Of a stretch of 64,000 bases of DNA, positions 48,830-57,291 are shown in pieces. The notes under the pieces were generated by a model. The model ran no database searches and was not told the origin of the DNA. It saw nothing but the letters and a program-made list of their open reading frames with translations. How positions within the stretch are numbered: position 1 is the stretch's first letter; each line of letters opens with the position of its first letter. Position numbers and translations under genes: made by a program. This DNA is from Acinetobacter kyonggiensis. GTDB taxonomy: Bacteria; Pseudomonadota; Gammaproteobacteria; Pseudomonadales; Moraxellaceae. The stretch lies in NCBI RefSeq assembly GCF_900107285.1, contig NZ_FNPK01000006.1, positions 124,001 through 188,000 of the forward strand, read 5' to 3'.

Positions 48830-49060
48830 ATGTTGAATAATATTGAAAATTTAGTAGCAAAATCTGTAAATGGTAGTGAAATTGTTGTCTCGTTGGTGCC
48901 TTTAAAAAAAATGCAAAGTACTCGCGATGGGTTTAAATGGGTTGAAGTAGGAAAGAAAGTCTTGCTTCAGTCTGGTGTTGAAATTGATTTGAATCTTGAT
49001 GGTCGTAGCTTCTATACAGGTGTTAATGAAATGTTTCGATTCACCTCACGTGTGAATTAA
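48830..49060 (+). CDS. Hypothetical protein, 76 aa
   Basis: I do not recognise this protein. It is basic and beta-rich (EIVVSLVPLKKM, GKKVLLQSGVEIDLNLDGRS), with no membrane segment. The start has no strong ribosome-binding site, but codon use is normal and a good terminator follows at 49082. It is the first of several tiny genes in an A+T-rich stretch. Confidence 0.6.
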   Translation: MLNNIENLVAKSVNGSEIVVSLVPLKKMQSTRDGFKWVEVGKKVLLQSGVEIDLNLDGRSFYTGVNEMFRFTSRVN

Positions 49061-49081
49061 ACAGTAAATAGTCACTGATCT

Positions 49082-49109
49082 AAAAACCGTCTTTAAGGCG
49101 GTTTTTTTA
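49082..49109 (+). terminator. Terminator after the 76-aa gene
   Basis: AAAAACCG(TCTTTAAGG)CGGTTTTTTT forms a stem with a long T-run. Confidence 0.85.
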
Positions 49110-49387
49110 TTACTCATATTACTATTGGTATAAAATATCAATAGGAATAAATCATATTTTTACAGGACTTTAGTATACAAATATTTCTTTATATTGGTGC
49201 AATAATGGGCGTAGCAACGTTTTGGCTCCAGTTGTAAGCAATTTGAATTCGTAGAATTTTTTCTTAGCCATAAATTAATTTTTACATATTTGTATATTTA
49301 TAACTGTTTTTTGTCACTTTTTGTCATTTATTGGTAATCAATATCTAGGTATAAATAATGTTCCACTTTAAGAAAAGTGAGTGGTCG

Positions 49388-49474
49388 ATGAAAACTTTAG
49401 AATTATTAATAACTTCGTCATCTGCACTTATGATTATGTTTGTAATTTACGCATTTGGGCAAATGTTTAACTAA
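49388..49474 (+). CDS. Small membrane peptide, 28 aa
   Basis: A 28-residue frame starting MKTLELLITSSSALM. Nearly the whole peptide is one hydrophobic segment ending IYAFGQMFN, which fits a single-span inner-membrane micro-protein. It is followed at 49492 by a strong terminator, and GTGAGTGG lies before the ATG. It is too short for usual gene finders. I infer a real gene from this promoter-to-terminator layout; expression is untested. Confidence 0.55.
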   Translation: MKTLELLITSSSALMIMFVIYAFGQMFN

Positions 49475-49491
49475 ACAGTAATAAGTTGAAT

Positions 49492-49519
49492 AAAAAAGTG
49501 CCTTAAGGTGCTTTTTTTT
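49492..49519 (+). terminator. Terminator after the 28-aa peptide gene
   Basis: AAGTGCCTTAAGGTGCTT is followed by eight T. It lies 17 bases past the peptide stop, which supports that a transcript ends here. Confidence 0.85.
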
Positions 49520-50205
49520 ATTTGTTTCATCTAAAACCAGAGCATGATTAAGTCATTGTAAGGTATTTTTGGTTCAGGTTCGCCTAGCAAGTTGATGTGG
49601 ATATGTACTTCACTTTTGATCCTGAATAATAACCTTATTTGATACTATCCATAGTTATTGTGATTTTAGTATAATTAATTGATTTTTATGGTATATCTTA
49701 AATATAAGCAGCTATCTTATACCCTTTATATTTCAACTATAATAAATAAATCGAGCAAAGCTATCTTCTGACTGAGCTTTTATTTTATAGCAATTCTGTT
49801 GCATATCAAGTTTTAAGATTATGATTCAATTAAAATTTATAATTTTCTTAGATGTTATTCTTGATGACTTAAATTCAATTCATGAATATTTTTTTCAAAT
49901 ATCATATAGAATTTATTTTAGTATTCCATGTTATGTGTTTTAAAACTTGAATTTTCAATCATAAATTATAACTTTATTTTTAAATAATGGTTAAAAAAAT
50001 ATATACGCTTAAGAATTGTATAGAATAATTTTATTAAAAATATTTAAATTTTTAAAAATAATGTTTAATTGTATTGTTTTTTTTAATATTATATTTTGAT
50101 ACATCCTGATTGTTTTTATTAATTCGACTTAGGTATATGCTAATAATGTCATTAATAATTGGACTGATATTGCTATAAATTAAAATATTGAATAGGAATA
50201 GAATC
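49520..50205. other. A+T-rich stretch without a supported gene
   Basis: About 690 bases, extremely A+T-rich from 49840 to 50160, with homopolymer T and A runs and no frame of note. This composition suggests DNA silenced by H-NS-type proteins or horizontally acquired. It ends at the gene starting 50206. Confidence 0.5.
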
Positions 50206-50346
50206 ATGTCTAAATCACAGTCTCAAAATCAAACAGATTCTCATCAAAGGAATCAACCGATAAAACAGCCTCATCATTTACCACAGCAAGACCATAGGCA
50301 TAATGAACAGCGATCATCTGAGAAGCAATCACAGGTGCAGAAATAA
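50206..50346 (+). CDS. Small Gln/His-rich disordered protein, 46 aa
   Basis: A 46-residue frame (MSKSQSQNQTDSHQRNQ and so on, ending SQVQK). Gln, His, Ser and Lys make up most of it, and it has no hydrophobic core, so it should be disordered. AATAGGAATAGA places AGGA 8 bases before the ATG. Similar tiny Q-rich proteins of unknown role are common in Acinetobacter. It is first in a run of small genes (50413, 50649, 51056). Confidence 0.55.
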   Translation: MSKSQSQNQTDSHQRNQPIKQPHHLPQQDHRHNEQRSSEKQSQVQK

Positions 50347-50412
50347 AAAATTGTATTCAAAACTTAAGTTTTAAGGGGGCTCAGGTCCCTTTAAATAGTT
50401 AAGGAGGCAATG

Positions 50413-50634
50413 ATGCACATCAGACCAGTTAAAGCCTATAAGATGAATGAAGACTTTAAAACTTTACCCAAGTTCATGTACATGGGTGAATATGATGACG
50501 ATAGTCATTTAATTAATGTATATGATTCATCAAAGGAAAAATTAACAAAAATTATAGGGACTTATCAATGGATATCGAATTCTACTGGTGAGATTTTTTT
50601 TATAGAAGAGGATTATCCTTATCTAGCAAATTAA
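50413..50634 (+). CDS. Hypothetical protein, 73 aa
   Basis: AAGGAGG lies right before two successive ATG codons (50410 and 50413); spacing favours the second. The protein is acidic and aromatic-rich (FMYMGEYDDDSHLINVY, ending EDYPYLAN), with no membrane segment. A neighbouring gene 14 bp downstream (50649) encodes a protein of similar size and pattern. The two could be a divergent duplicate pair. Function unknown. Confidence 0.62.
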   Translation: MHIRPVKAYKMNEDFKTLPKFMYMGEYDDDSHLINVYDSSKEKLTKIIGTYQWISNSTGEIFFIEEDYPYLAN

Positions 50635-50648
50635 TAAGGCTATGTGAG

Positions 50649-50852
50649 ATGAATACAACATATCCACAAAAGTTAGTTACATTTTATAAATTGGAAAGCC
50701 CTGATATTCAGAGAGGAGTTTGGGCTAATTATGATAAAAATGGAAATTTTATAAACCTTACGAATTATTATGGTAAGGAGTTAATCCTCCTTGAACAGGA
50801 TCGTGTAAATATAGATGGAAAAATATGGGTTTGTAAGGAGTCATTCAGATAA
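50649..50852 (+). CDS. Hypothetical protein, 67 aa
   Basis: A small soluble protein (MNTTYPQKLVTFYKLES and so on) containing a GVWANYDKNGNF segment and a C-terminal KIWVCKESF. It sits 14 bp after the previous small gene on the same strand and is likely cotranscribed. Both share a charged, aromatic, beta-hairpin-like makeup with a tail like GKIWVC or GEIFFIEED. I do not recognise the family. Confidence 0.58.
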   Translation: MNTTYPQKLVTFYKLESPDIQRGVWANYDKNGNFINLTNYYGKELILLEQDRVNIDGKIWVCKESFR

Positions 50853-51055
50853 ATTAAAATAAATAATATCTAAGTGATGAGGTATTATTTTAATATAAAA
50901 TTATAATTTTATTATATAAGTTTTTTATAAAATGAATATATGTCATAAAGTAAAATAAATAAAACGATTAGTCATTAAATAATAAAATATCAAGGAAATA
51001 TTGGAGAGTTTAATGTATATTTATTTTCTGATGCTGCGAATACAGCGAGTAAAAA

Positions 51056-51313
51056 ATGCTACCAAAACAATTGAAAATACTAAGCACAGTTTTAGCTATT
51101 TTGGGTATAGCTGCATTTTTCATATTTCAGTATGTTATACAGCCAGAAAAGTTAGCTGGTTTTACAGAAGGGACGGAACAATACAATGGTTATCGCTATG
51201 CTAAAGACAATCAACTTAAGTCCATAGATCAGTGTGATGATGAAAAAGATGATCCAACCATAAATTTTAATCAAGAATTTTTTGAAGGCTGTAAACAGTA
51301 CTTTAATCATTAA
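51056..51313 (+). CDS. Small membrane-anchored protein, 85 aa
   Basis: One N-terminal transmembrane segment (ILSTVLAILGIAAFFIFQYV, residues 8-27) is followed by an acidic periplasmic or cytoplasmic domain of about 55 residues with two Cys (DQCDDEK and EGCKQYF), which could form a disulfide. A terminator follows at 51314. The overlapping frame from 51001 is a shadow. Function unknown. Confidence 0.65.
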   Translation: MLPKQLKILSTVLAILGIAAFFIFQYVIQPEKLAGFTEGTEQYNGYRYAKDNQLKSIDQCDDEKDDPTINFNQEFFEGCKQYFNH

Positions 51314-51344
51314 TAAGCCCTTCAAAATAAAAGGGCTTACTTTT
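51314..51344. terminator. Bidirectional terminator between the convergent small genes
   Basis: TAAGCCCTT-CAAAATA-AAAGGGCTTA is followed by CTTTT on the plus strand. It can serve the 85-aa gene and the DUF2171 gene coming from the other side. Confidence 0.75.
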
Positions 51345-51355
51345 GAATAGTTACC

Positions 51356-51595
51356 TTAATCTTGAGCAGTAACCCAGTGACTTTTTACTTCTTCAGCGTC
51401 TTTATTGAGCATAACTTGATTATTGTTAATCTCATTAACCCATGTAAGGGGAATAAAATGATGATGACCATCTTCATGTCTTGTTAACTTAAGCTGATCT
51501 GACCCTTGAAGATGATCTACGGTTCCTACTTTTGTCCCACATAATGCAATAACATCTGCATGTTTAGTAATGTCATTCACATTGATAGTCGTCAT
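51356..51595 (-). CDS. DUF2171-domain protein
   Basis: A 79-residue single-domain protein. The pattern ALCGTKVGTVDHLQGSDQL, then HHHFIPLTWV and LNKDAEEVKSHW is that of DUF2171, a PRC-barrel-like family of unknown role often linked with stress responses. AGGAG lies a few bases before the ATG. It is convergent with the 85-aa membrane protein gene and has its own promoter region on the 51596 side. Confidence 0.88.
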   Translation of the reverse strand: MTTINVNDITKHADVIALCGTKVGTVDHLQGSDQLKLTRHEDGHHHFIPLTWVNEINNNQVMLNKDAEEVKSHWVTAQD

Positions 51596-51925
51596 GTCAT
51601 ACCTCTCCTATAATAGCGGTAATCTTGCCTATCTAATTTAAGACATTCTGAAATTTTTATCGTATATATATGCAAAAGCAAACAAAACGTTAACTAAGTT
51701 TACCTTTATGGATCAGTATCATTTTTAAGCCATTATTTTGGAGTGATTGAGATTGAAATATGAGCTATTCTTTTGCGTATTATTCGTTGTTGCGCTGCTT
51801 GAAAATAAAAATAACTTAGAACTTTTTGCTAAAGTTTTGCTAATCAATAAATAACATTCTTATCTAATTAAAATCACAGCTTTTAAATAAGGTTGTACAT
51901 AAATAAAAGGTCATTAAAATAGATT
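51596..51925. other. Intergenic region between the DUF2171 and YedK genes
   Basis: About 330 bases holding the DUF2171 promoter area and the 3' side of the yedK-like gene. No gene or clear repeat seen. Confidence 0.5.
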
Positions 51926-52546
51926 TTACCGATGAGTCTTTTTAGGTACAGCGACATACTCATCTTTCATTGCAAAGAAAAATTGAGTTGCTTCACTGGG
52001 TGTGCAATTCAGCCAATCAATTCTATTTTCTTCAGGAATGACAATAATTGAGCGCTTTTCATGGTTTGGTGCATGGAACTGCTTCATAAAAGGGTGCTGA
52101 TCGGCATTGATGGTTAACAGACTCATAGATCGAATCGGTTGATTGTTGATGACCGCATTTTCATAGATTGCAGCAATAGTGAAGGGTAAGCCATCTTTAC
52201 GAGAAATTTCATACCAATAAGGTTTTTCATTGATATATTTAGGTTCAAAAATAGCATCGACGGGTATTAGGGCAAATTGATTTTTATGCCATGCATGGCG
52301 AAAACTCGGCTTTTCAGCGACAGTTTCAGTTCTGGCATTGTAGGTGTGACGACCATATTTTAACTCTTTAGCCCAAGATGGAATAAGACCAAACTTAGCA
52401 AGATCCCATTCTGGGTGATCGGCACCATGTATTAAAATGGGTGCATCATATAAAGGAAAAACATCTTCAGGAAATTCAAATGGAGGTTCAGAAAGACCCA
52501 GCAGATATGCTCGATTTCGTTTGATGGCTTTAAAATTTGCACACAT
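51926..52546 (-). CDS. SOS response-associated peptidase-like protein (YedK/HMCES family)
   Basis: This family crosslinks covalently to abasic sites in single-stranded DNA through Cys2 and shields them. In the 206 residues Cys2 follows the initiator Met; Asn70 (YNARTE), Glu101 (IFEPKY) and His162 (NHEKRS) complete the active site. The usual HDRMP motif is altered to HEKRS, and the typical GFYEW segment is replaced by AIFEPKY, so it is somewhat divergent. The nearby photolyase shares the DNA-repair theme. Confidence 0.88.
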   Translation of the reverse strand: MCANFKAIKRNRAYLLGLSEPPFEFPEDVFPLYDAPILIHGADHPEWDLAKFGLIPSWAKELKYGRHTYNARTETVAEKPSFRHAWHKNQFALIPVDAIFEPKYINEKPYWYEISRKDGLPFTIAAIYENAVINNQPIRSMSLLTINADQHPFMKQFHAPNHEKRSIIVIPEENRIDWLNCTPSEATQFFFAMKDEYVAVPKKTHR

Positions 52547-52875
52547 TAGCGGTCTCTTTGTTTCTATTCACTCTTATTATTAAAGCAAATAGAATGAATA
52601 AAGATCATGAATTTTACAAATTTGGTACTTTAAAAATCTTTACTGTGTAATTTGAGAATATTTTCAGGCTATAAACTTAATAAGCAGAATAGTTAATAGC
52701 AGTGGTTCGAATATGAATTGTATTGTTGATGATGATTTGAGTGAATTTCGACAATTAAACAGACTAAAATAATATTAATAATGAATGATCTAAAGTACAA
52801 AACTTGTGTTTCATGCTGTTTTTATTTGTTTATTTTTCATAAAATAATAGTGAATAAATATCTTGAGCTTTTGTA
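52547..52875. other. Divergent promoter region of YedK and photolyase genes
   Basis: A+T-rich, about 330 bases. It must hold promoters for both divergent genes. I could not recognise a LexA/UmuDAb site. Confidence 0.5.
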
Positions 52876-54297
52876 ATGTCTATGCAATTAATTTGGTTTC
52901 GACAAGATTTACGCATTCAAGACCATGCGGCACTTTGGCATGCTACACAAGCAGGTTCTTGCGTTGCTTTCGTAGCAATCTCATTTGGTCAATGGGCTTT
53001 ACATGACGATGCAGCAGTTAAAATAGATTTTTACTTAAGACAACTACAAGAGCTTAAAAAACAGTTAAAAAATCTAAATATTCCATTGCTGATTCAGGAA
53101 GTTTCTTTTTGGAAGGATATTCCTGAGGTTATTGCTAAGCTTACACAAAAACTGGATATTGAATGTATACATGCCAATATTGAGGTTGGTGTAAATGAGT
53201 TAAAGCGAGATGCTGAAGTTCAACAATTGCTCGAAAAATATAATAAAACATTTGAGTTGTATCATGATCGTACTCTATTTCCTGTAGGGGCTGTTCGCAA
53301 TAAAACAAAACAACCGTATCAAGTTTTTAGTGCATTCAAGAAACAATGCTATGAACAGCTCAGTTTAAGTTTGCCTCAGTGTTACCCTCAAATTGAAGTA
53401 CAGGCCGATCTTCAGAATCATGATATTTTTGAAGCATCAAGTTTGACGGTTACATATGAATATTCAGAATTTGTTAGAAAACAACAAGCTTACTGGCCTG
53501 TAAGTGAAGAGTATGCCTTAACGGCATTGGATGATTTTATTAATGATAAAGTGATTAACTATCAGAAAGAACGCGACTTTCCTCATTTAGATTCCACCAG
53601 CCAATTATCACCTTATTTAAATTTAGGCATTCTTTCCATTCGTCAATGTATTCAAGCTTTATTTCGGCTACAACACGGGCATTTTCAGATAGAGCAATTG
53701 GGTCAGCAAACATGGTTAGATGAATTATTATGGCGCGAGTTTTATCAACATACGCTTTTTGATTTTCCGCAGCTTTCTAAACATTATCCATTTAAGGCAA
53801 ATACACAGAGCATCCAATGGCGTAATGCACCCGAAGATTTAGCGGCTTGGCAGCAAGGGCAAACGGGTATTCCAATTGTAGATGCAGGAATGCGCCAATT
53901 GCTGGAAACGGGTTGGATGCATAATCGTGTGCGTATGATCACAGCCATGTTCCTGACTAAAAATTTATTGATAGATTGGCGATTGGGCGAACAATGGTTT
54001 ATGCAACACTTGGTTGATGGTGATTTAGCAGCAAATAATGGGGGGTGGCAATGGTGTGCGTCTACAGGCATGGATTCAGTACCTTATTTTCGGATATTTA
54101 ATCCGATCACTCAATCACAAAAATTTGATCATAATGGTGACTATATTCGTCAGTGGGTTCCTGAATTGGCGCATTTAGATGCTGAAATAATCCATGAACC
54201 TTATAATAAAAATCCCGATCTGAGTTTAAATTATCCTAAACCGATTGCGGACTTGAAACAAACCCGAATTCGAGCAATCGAAGCTTTTAAGGTATAA
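52876..54297 (+). CDS. phrB: Deoxyribodipyrimidine photolyase
   Basis: A light-driven flavoenzyme that splits cyclobutane pyrimidine dimers. The 473 residues have the N-terminal antenna domain (IWFRQDLRIQDHAAL) and a C-terminal FAD-binding helical domain. LDELLWREFYQHTLF and WMHNRVRMITAMFL, then DGDLAANNGGWQW, are the class I CPD photolyase signatures, with the conserved Trp in NGGWQW. No change at key positions is seen. It is the first of two light-related genes in this part of the window. Confidence 0.95.
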   Translation: MSMQLIWFRQDLRIQDHAALWHATQAGSCVAFVAISFGQWALHDDAAVKIDFYLRQLQELKKQLKNLNIPLLIQEVSFWKDIPEVIAKLTQKLDIECIHANIEVGVNELKRDAEVQQLLEKYNKTFELYHDRTLFPVGAVRNKTKQPYQVFSAFKKQCYEQLSLSLPQCYPQIEVQADLQNHDIFEASSLTVTYEYSEFVRKQQAYWPVSEEYALTALDDFINDKVINYQKERDFPHLDSTSQLSPYLNLGILSIRQCIQALFRLQHGHFQIEQLGQQTWLDELLWREFYQHTLFDFPQLSKHYPFKANTQSIQWRNAPEDLAAWQQGQTGIPIVDAGMRQLLETGWMHNRVRMITAMFLTKNLLIDWRLGEQWFMQHLVDGDLAANNGGWQWCASTGMDSVPYFRIFNPITQSQKFDHNGDYIRQWVPELAHLDAEIIHEPYNKNPDLSLNYPKPIADLKQTRIRAIEAFKV

Positions 54298-54429
54298 GGG
54301 CCATTAACTAAAAAATGAATTGGGTTATTGGTTGTTGATCAAAGAAACTCTAATAGATCTTTAAGTGAAAGAATGGTTTCAAATTGTTTAGTATTACTTG
54401 ATATTCTAATATTCAATTGATAATAAGTA

Positions 54430-54457
54430 TTGAATGTTAATGATAATCATATATATT
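54430..54457 (+). promoter_or_regulatory. Promoter with embedded Fur-like box
   Basis: TTGAAT (54430-54435) and TATATT (54452-54457) are spaced by 16 bp. A 14/19 match to the Fur consensus, GTTAATGATAATCATATAT (54436-54454), fills the spacer and -10 region, so Fur with iron would block the polymerase. Expected start of transcription is about 54464. Confidence 0.65.
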
Positions 54458-54463
54458 TATATC

Positions 54464-54558
54464 AGGTCGGTGGAGAGCTGTCCTAACAATCGATGAAGAT
54501 TGTGAATTGTTGACAGCACGGAAAGACGTGTAGGGCTCACAGAAATGTGGGCTTTTTT
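54464..54558 (+). ncRNA. Candidate iron-regulated small RNA of about 95 nt
   Basis: An RNA starting about 54464 could fold into three hairpins. GCTGTC (54477-54482) pairs with GACAGC (54512-54517), enclosing ACAATC/GATTGT; CACG/CGTG (54517-54530) makes a small stem; and GCTCACA-GAAA-TGTGGGC (54535-54552) with six T forms a rho-independent terminator. No convincing open frame lies within it. It has its own promoter and a Fur-like box. The layout is that of RyhB/PrrF-type regulators, although I see no sequence match to them. Inferred from sequence only. Confidence 0.6.
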
Positions 54559-54605
54559 ATTATTGGTTGAATTTTATGAGCTTTTCATGAGAGACATTAC
54601 CCAAC

Positions 54606-54654
54606 CTCATTGATGTAAATAATAATTATTACCATTATTGTTTGCATCAATGAG
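54606..54654 (+). promoter_or_regulatory. Fur-like box inside a 14-bp inverted repeat before the receptor gene
   Basis: AATAATTATTACCATTATT (54621-54639) matches the Fur consensus at 14 of 19 bases. It is framed by CTCATTGATGTAAA (54606-54619) and TTTGCATCAATGAG (54641-54654), which pair at 13 of 14 positions. The receptor ATG is 54 bases downstream. Iron repression of the receptor is inferred. Confidence 0.65.
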
Positions 54655-54707
54655 TGCTTGTGGATACAATACGCAACAATTGGTTCGTAATTTCTCCATA
54701 ATTAAAG

Positions 54708-56777
54708 ATGCGTATAAACATGAATAAACACTTAATTCTTACTGCATTATCAATGTCAGTACTAACAGCCCTGTCAGTGTCAGCTCATGCTAATGATAAA
54801 TCAGAAGAAACAGTGAAGTTAGACACCATTGTGGTGACTGCTAGCAGCCAAGCTGTCAATATTAAGGAAGCACCCGCAAGTATCAGTGTCATTACAAGAG
54901 CAGATATTGAGAAGCAGCCAGTATCAAGTCTTGGGCAGTTATTAAGTAAAGTGCCTGGTGTAACAGGTGGTACAAGTCCATCTAAAGATGGCTCTAAGAT
55001 TAAAATACGTGGCTTACCTGACAACTACACATTAATTTTAGTTGATGGTAAGCGTATAGGATCTTCTAGAGATACAAGCTACCGTCCAGACTTAGGTCGT
55101 CAAGACTTGAATTGGATTACACCCGATATGATCGAACGTATTGAAGTCGTCCGTGGCCCAATGTCTTCTCTTTATGGGTCAGATGCAATGGGTGGTGTAA
55201 TTAATATTATTACTCGAAAAATTCCAGATGTTTGGGGTGGAAATGTCACTCTAAACTATACTCAGCCTACAACTTCTTCAAAATTAGGCACATCAGTGCA
55301 AACAGGTGTTATGGCGGCAGGCCCATTAACTGATAATTTAGGCTTGCGCTTAACTGCGGGTTTAACTGAGCGTGAAGCAGATAAAGAGCGTAAAGCAGGA
55401 GACGGCACAACAGGATCAAAAGACCAAAATTACAATGCAATGCTGCATTATCAGCTAACAGATAAGCATTCACTTAGTTTTGATGCAGGTCACAGTATTC
55501 AAAAAAATACAAAGGGTTCTCAAGTTAATGCTTTGACAGGTGCAGAATCAGAAACAAGTTGGGGACCAAGCGAACTAACCCATAATAATTATGGAATTTC
55601 ACATGAAGGTGAGTGGGCGATAGGGAAATCAAAATTAAATGCTTACTATAATGATTATGATCAAAGTTTAAGTGGTTCAATAACAAAGTCAAATGAAACG
55701 ATCGTCGAAGGCAGTTTAAGCATGCCGTTTGATTTCCTGCTGGAACAAGCTATTACAGTGGGTGGCCAATGGAAAAAACAAGAGCTTACCAATACCAGTA
55801 CTATTGGGACACTTCCTGGTGGTAGCTGGGATGGAAAAAGTTATAGTAATCCTACGGTCGATAATAAAAGCTGGGCATTATTTGTTGAAGATAATATTTC
55901 ACTGCTAGATAACCTTAAACTAACAGTGGGTAATCGTTTAGATCATGATGATAAATATGGATCACACCACAGCCCACGAGCGTATTTAGTTTATAGCCCA
56001 ACTGAAGATTTAGTAATTAAAGGCGGTGTAGCTAAAGGTTTTCGTGCACCAACTGTAAAAGAATCTACAGCAGGTGCAGCCACAAGATCTGGCGGTAACG
56101 GTTGTCGTGGTCTACTGGGAAGAACGTGGTATGACGAAAAAAATGCCCCACATATCTACACTAGTGGTAGTTGCTATATGACAGGAAATCCCAACTTGAA
56201 ACCTGAGGAAAGTACTAATTATGAAATTGGTATAAATTATTCAGGTTTTGGTTCGGATTTAGGTATTACTTACTTCCATACTGATTTTAAAAATAAAATT
56301 GCTTACTCACCTTTAGGTTATTATTATGGAAATTGGTTTACTCGTAATGAGAATATCAATTCTGCTATCACACGTGGCCTAGAATTAGTTGCAAATTATC
56401 CAATCATGAATAATTTGAATTGGAATAACAATGCCACGTATTTCTTTGAAGCAAAAGATAAAGATACAAATACGCCTTTGCTTACAACACCTAAGTTAAT
56501 TGTTAACTCTGCGTTGAATTGGAAGCCAATTGATCCCTTAAGTTTAGAACTGGCTGCACAATACCAAGGTAAGCAATATTTGACTGCTACTACAGCTACA
56601 TCAAGTATGCAAAAACGTCATACAATCATGAGTTTGGCTGCTAATTATGAGCATAGTGATAGCCTTACGCTCAGAGCAGGCTTAACGAACCTTCTTGATA
56701 AAAAGTTAGCGAATGGAACGGATACATATATGGTTGAACGTCAGCAAATATTTGCAGGATTAACTTATAAATACTAA
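54708..56777 (+). CDS. TonB-dependent siderophore receptor (FepA/CirA-like)
   Basis: An outer-membrane gated channel for an iron-siderophore complex. The 689 residues comprise a signal peptide (ending LSVSAHA), a TonB box region (VKLDTIVVTAS), the plug domain (IKEAPASISVITRADIEKQP, then IERIEVVRGPMSSLYGSDAM and GGVINIITRK) and a 22-stranded barrel ending FAGLTYKY with a terminal aromatic residue. The pattern is closest to catecholate receptors. ATG 54720 is an alternative start. Two Fur-like boxes upstream support iron control. Confidence 0.93.
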   Translation: MRINMNKHLILTALSMSVLTALSVSAHANDKSEETVKLDTIVVTASSQAVNIKEAPASISVITRADIEKQPVSSLGQLLSKVPGVTGGTSPSKDGSKIKIRGLPDNYTLILVDGKRIGSSRDTSYRPDLGRQDLNWITPDMIERIEVVRGPMSSLYGSDAMGGVINIITRKIPDVWGGNVTLNYTQPTTSSKLGTSVQTGVMAAGPLTDNLGLRLTAGLTEREADKERKAGDGTTGSKDQNYNAMLHYQLTDKHSLSFDAGHSIQKNTKGSQVNALTGAESETSWGPSELTHNNYGISHEGEWAIGKSKLNAYYNDYDQSLSGSITKSNETIVEGSLSMPFDFLLEQAITVGGQWKKQELTNTSTIGTLPGGSWDGKSYSNPTVDNKSWALFVEDNISLLDNLKLTVGNRLDHDDKYGSHHSPRAYLVYSPTEDLVIKGGVAKGFRAPTVKESTAGAATRSGGNGCRGLLGRTWYDEKNAPHIYTSGSCYMTGNPNLKPEESTNYEIGINYSGFGSDLGITYFHTDFKNKIAYSPLGYYYGNWFTRNENINSAITRGLELVANYPIMNNLNWNNNATYFFEAKDKDTNTPLLTTPKLIVNSALNWKPIDPLSLELAAQYQGKQYLTATTATSSMQKRHTIMSLAANYEHSDSLTLRAGLTNLLDKKLANGTDTYMVERQQIFAGLTYKY

Positions 56778-56818
56778 TAAAGCAGGTTGTTCTTTATCGG
56801 ATTAACAAACTAAATGAT

Positions 56819-56849
56819 GCCGTGATCTTTAATGAGGTCATGGCTTTTT
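56819..56849 (+). terminator. Terminator after the receptor gene
   Basis: GCCGTGA and TCATGGC (one wobble pair) surround a loop and are followed by TTTTT. Confidence 0.75.
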
Positions 56850-56960
56850 ATTTCTAAACCGTATACCAATTAAGAATAGCAACGAAAGTTGAGTAATTGA
56901 TCCGGTTTTTTTGATCTTTATGGTAAATTAATTGCACAATTAAGAATTAGGGTGATTGCT

Positions 56961-57161
56961 GTGAAAGAAATACTAGAAGAATATCGTATTGAAAGAGCTA
57001 AGCTGGAAGATGAAATTCAAGAGTTTCTTGCTCAAAAATTTGCTGATTTTAAAGAAAAAACTGGTGCTGAAGTTATTCATTTGGACGTAAACATTGAATT
57101 ACTCGATGATCACGATGCAAATGCTTTTATTGAAAGTGTATTTATTGGTACTGATTTATAG
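56961..57161 (+). CDS. Small hypothetical protein, 66 aa
   Basis: I do not recognise the family. The frame uses GTG at 56961 with GGGTG 8 bases upstream; an in-frame GTG at 56952 is an alternative. The protein is strongly charged and helical in its first half (KEILEEYRIERAKLEDEIQE), then has an alternating acidic strand (VIHLDVNIELLDDHD). It is followed by a terminator at 57178 whose stem copies the one of the candidate small RNA. Confidence 0.6.
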   Translation: MKEILEEYRIERAKLEDEIQEFLAQKFADFKEKTGAEVIHLDVNIELLDDHDANAFIESVFIGTDL

Positions 57162-57177
57162 TTGATAAATAAATAAT

Positions 57178-57206
57178 AAAAGCTCACAAAAATGTGGGCT
57201 TTTTTA
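57178..57206 (+). terminator. Terminator with the same stem as the candidate small RNA
   Basis: GCTCACA-AAAA-TGTGGGC is followed by six T. The stem is identical to 54535-54552; only the loop differs by one base. Confidence 0.85.
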
Positions 57207-57291
57207 ATGGCTTTCATATTATTGAAATAATTTAACGCTATATTTAGTGAAAATAAATAATTTAAAAATTCTAAAATTACAGCGTAGATTA

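Noticed and set aside
51001..51204. 67-codon frame overlapping the 85-aa gene
   Set aside because: Shadow of the better frame at 51056, which has a membrane helix and a terminator.
54464..54558. Known riboswitch class upstream of the receptor gene
   Set aside because: I could not match cobalamin, fluoride or other core motifs, and a terminator closes the RNA 150 bases before the gene, so a small RNA is more likely.
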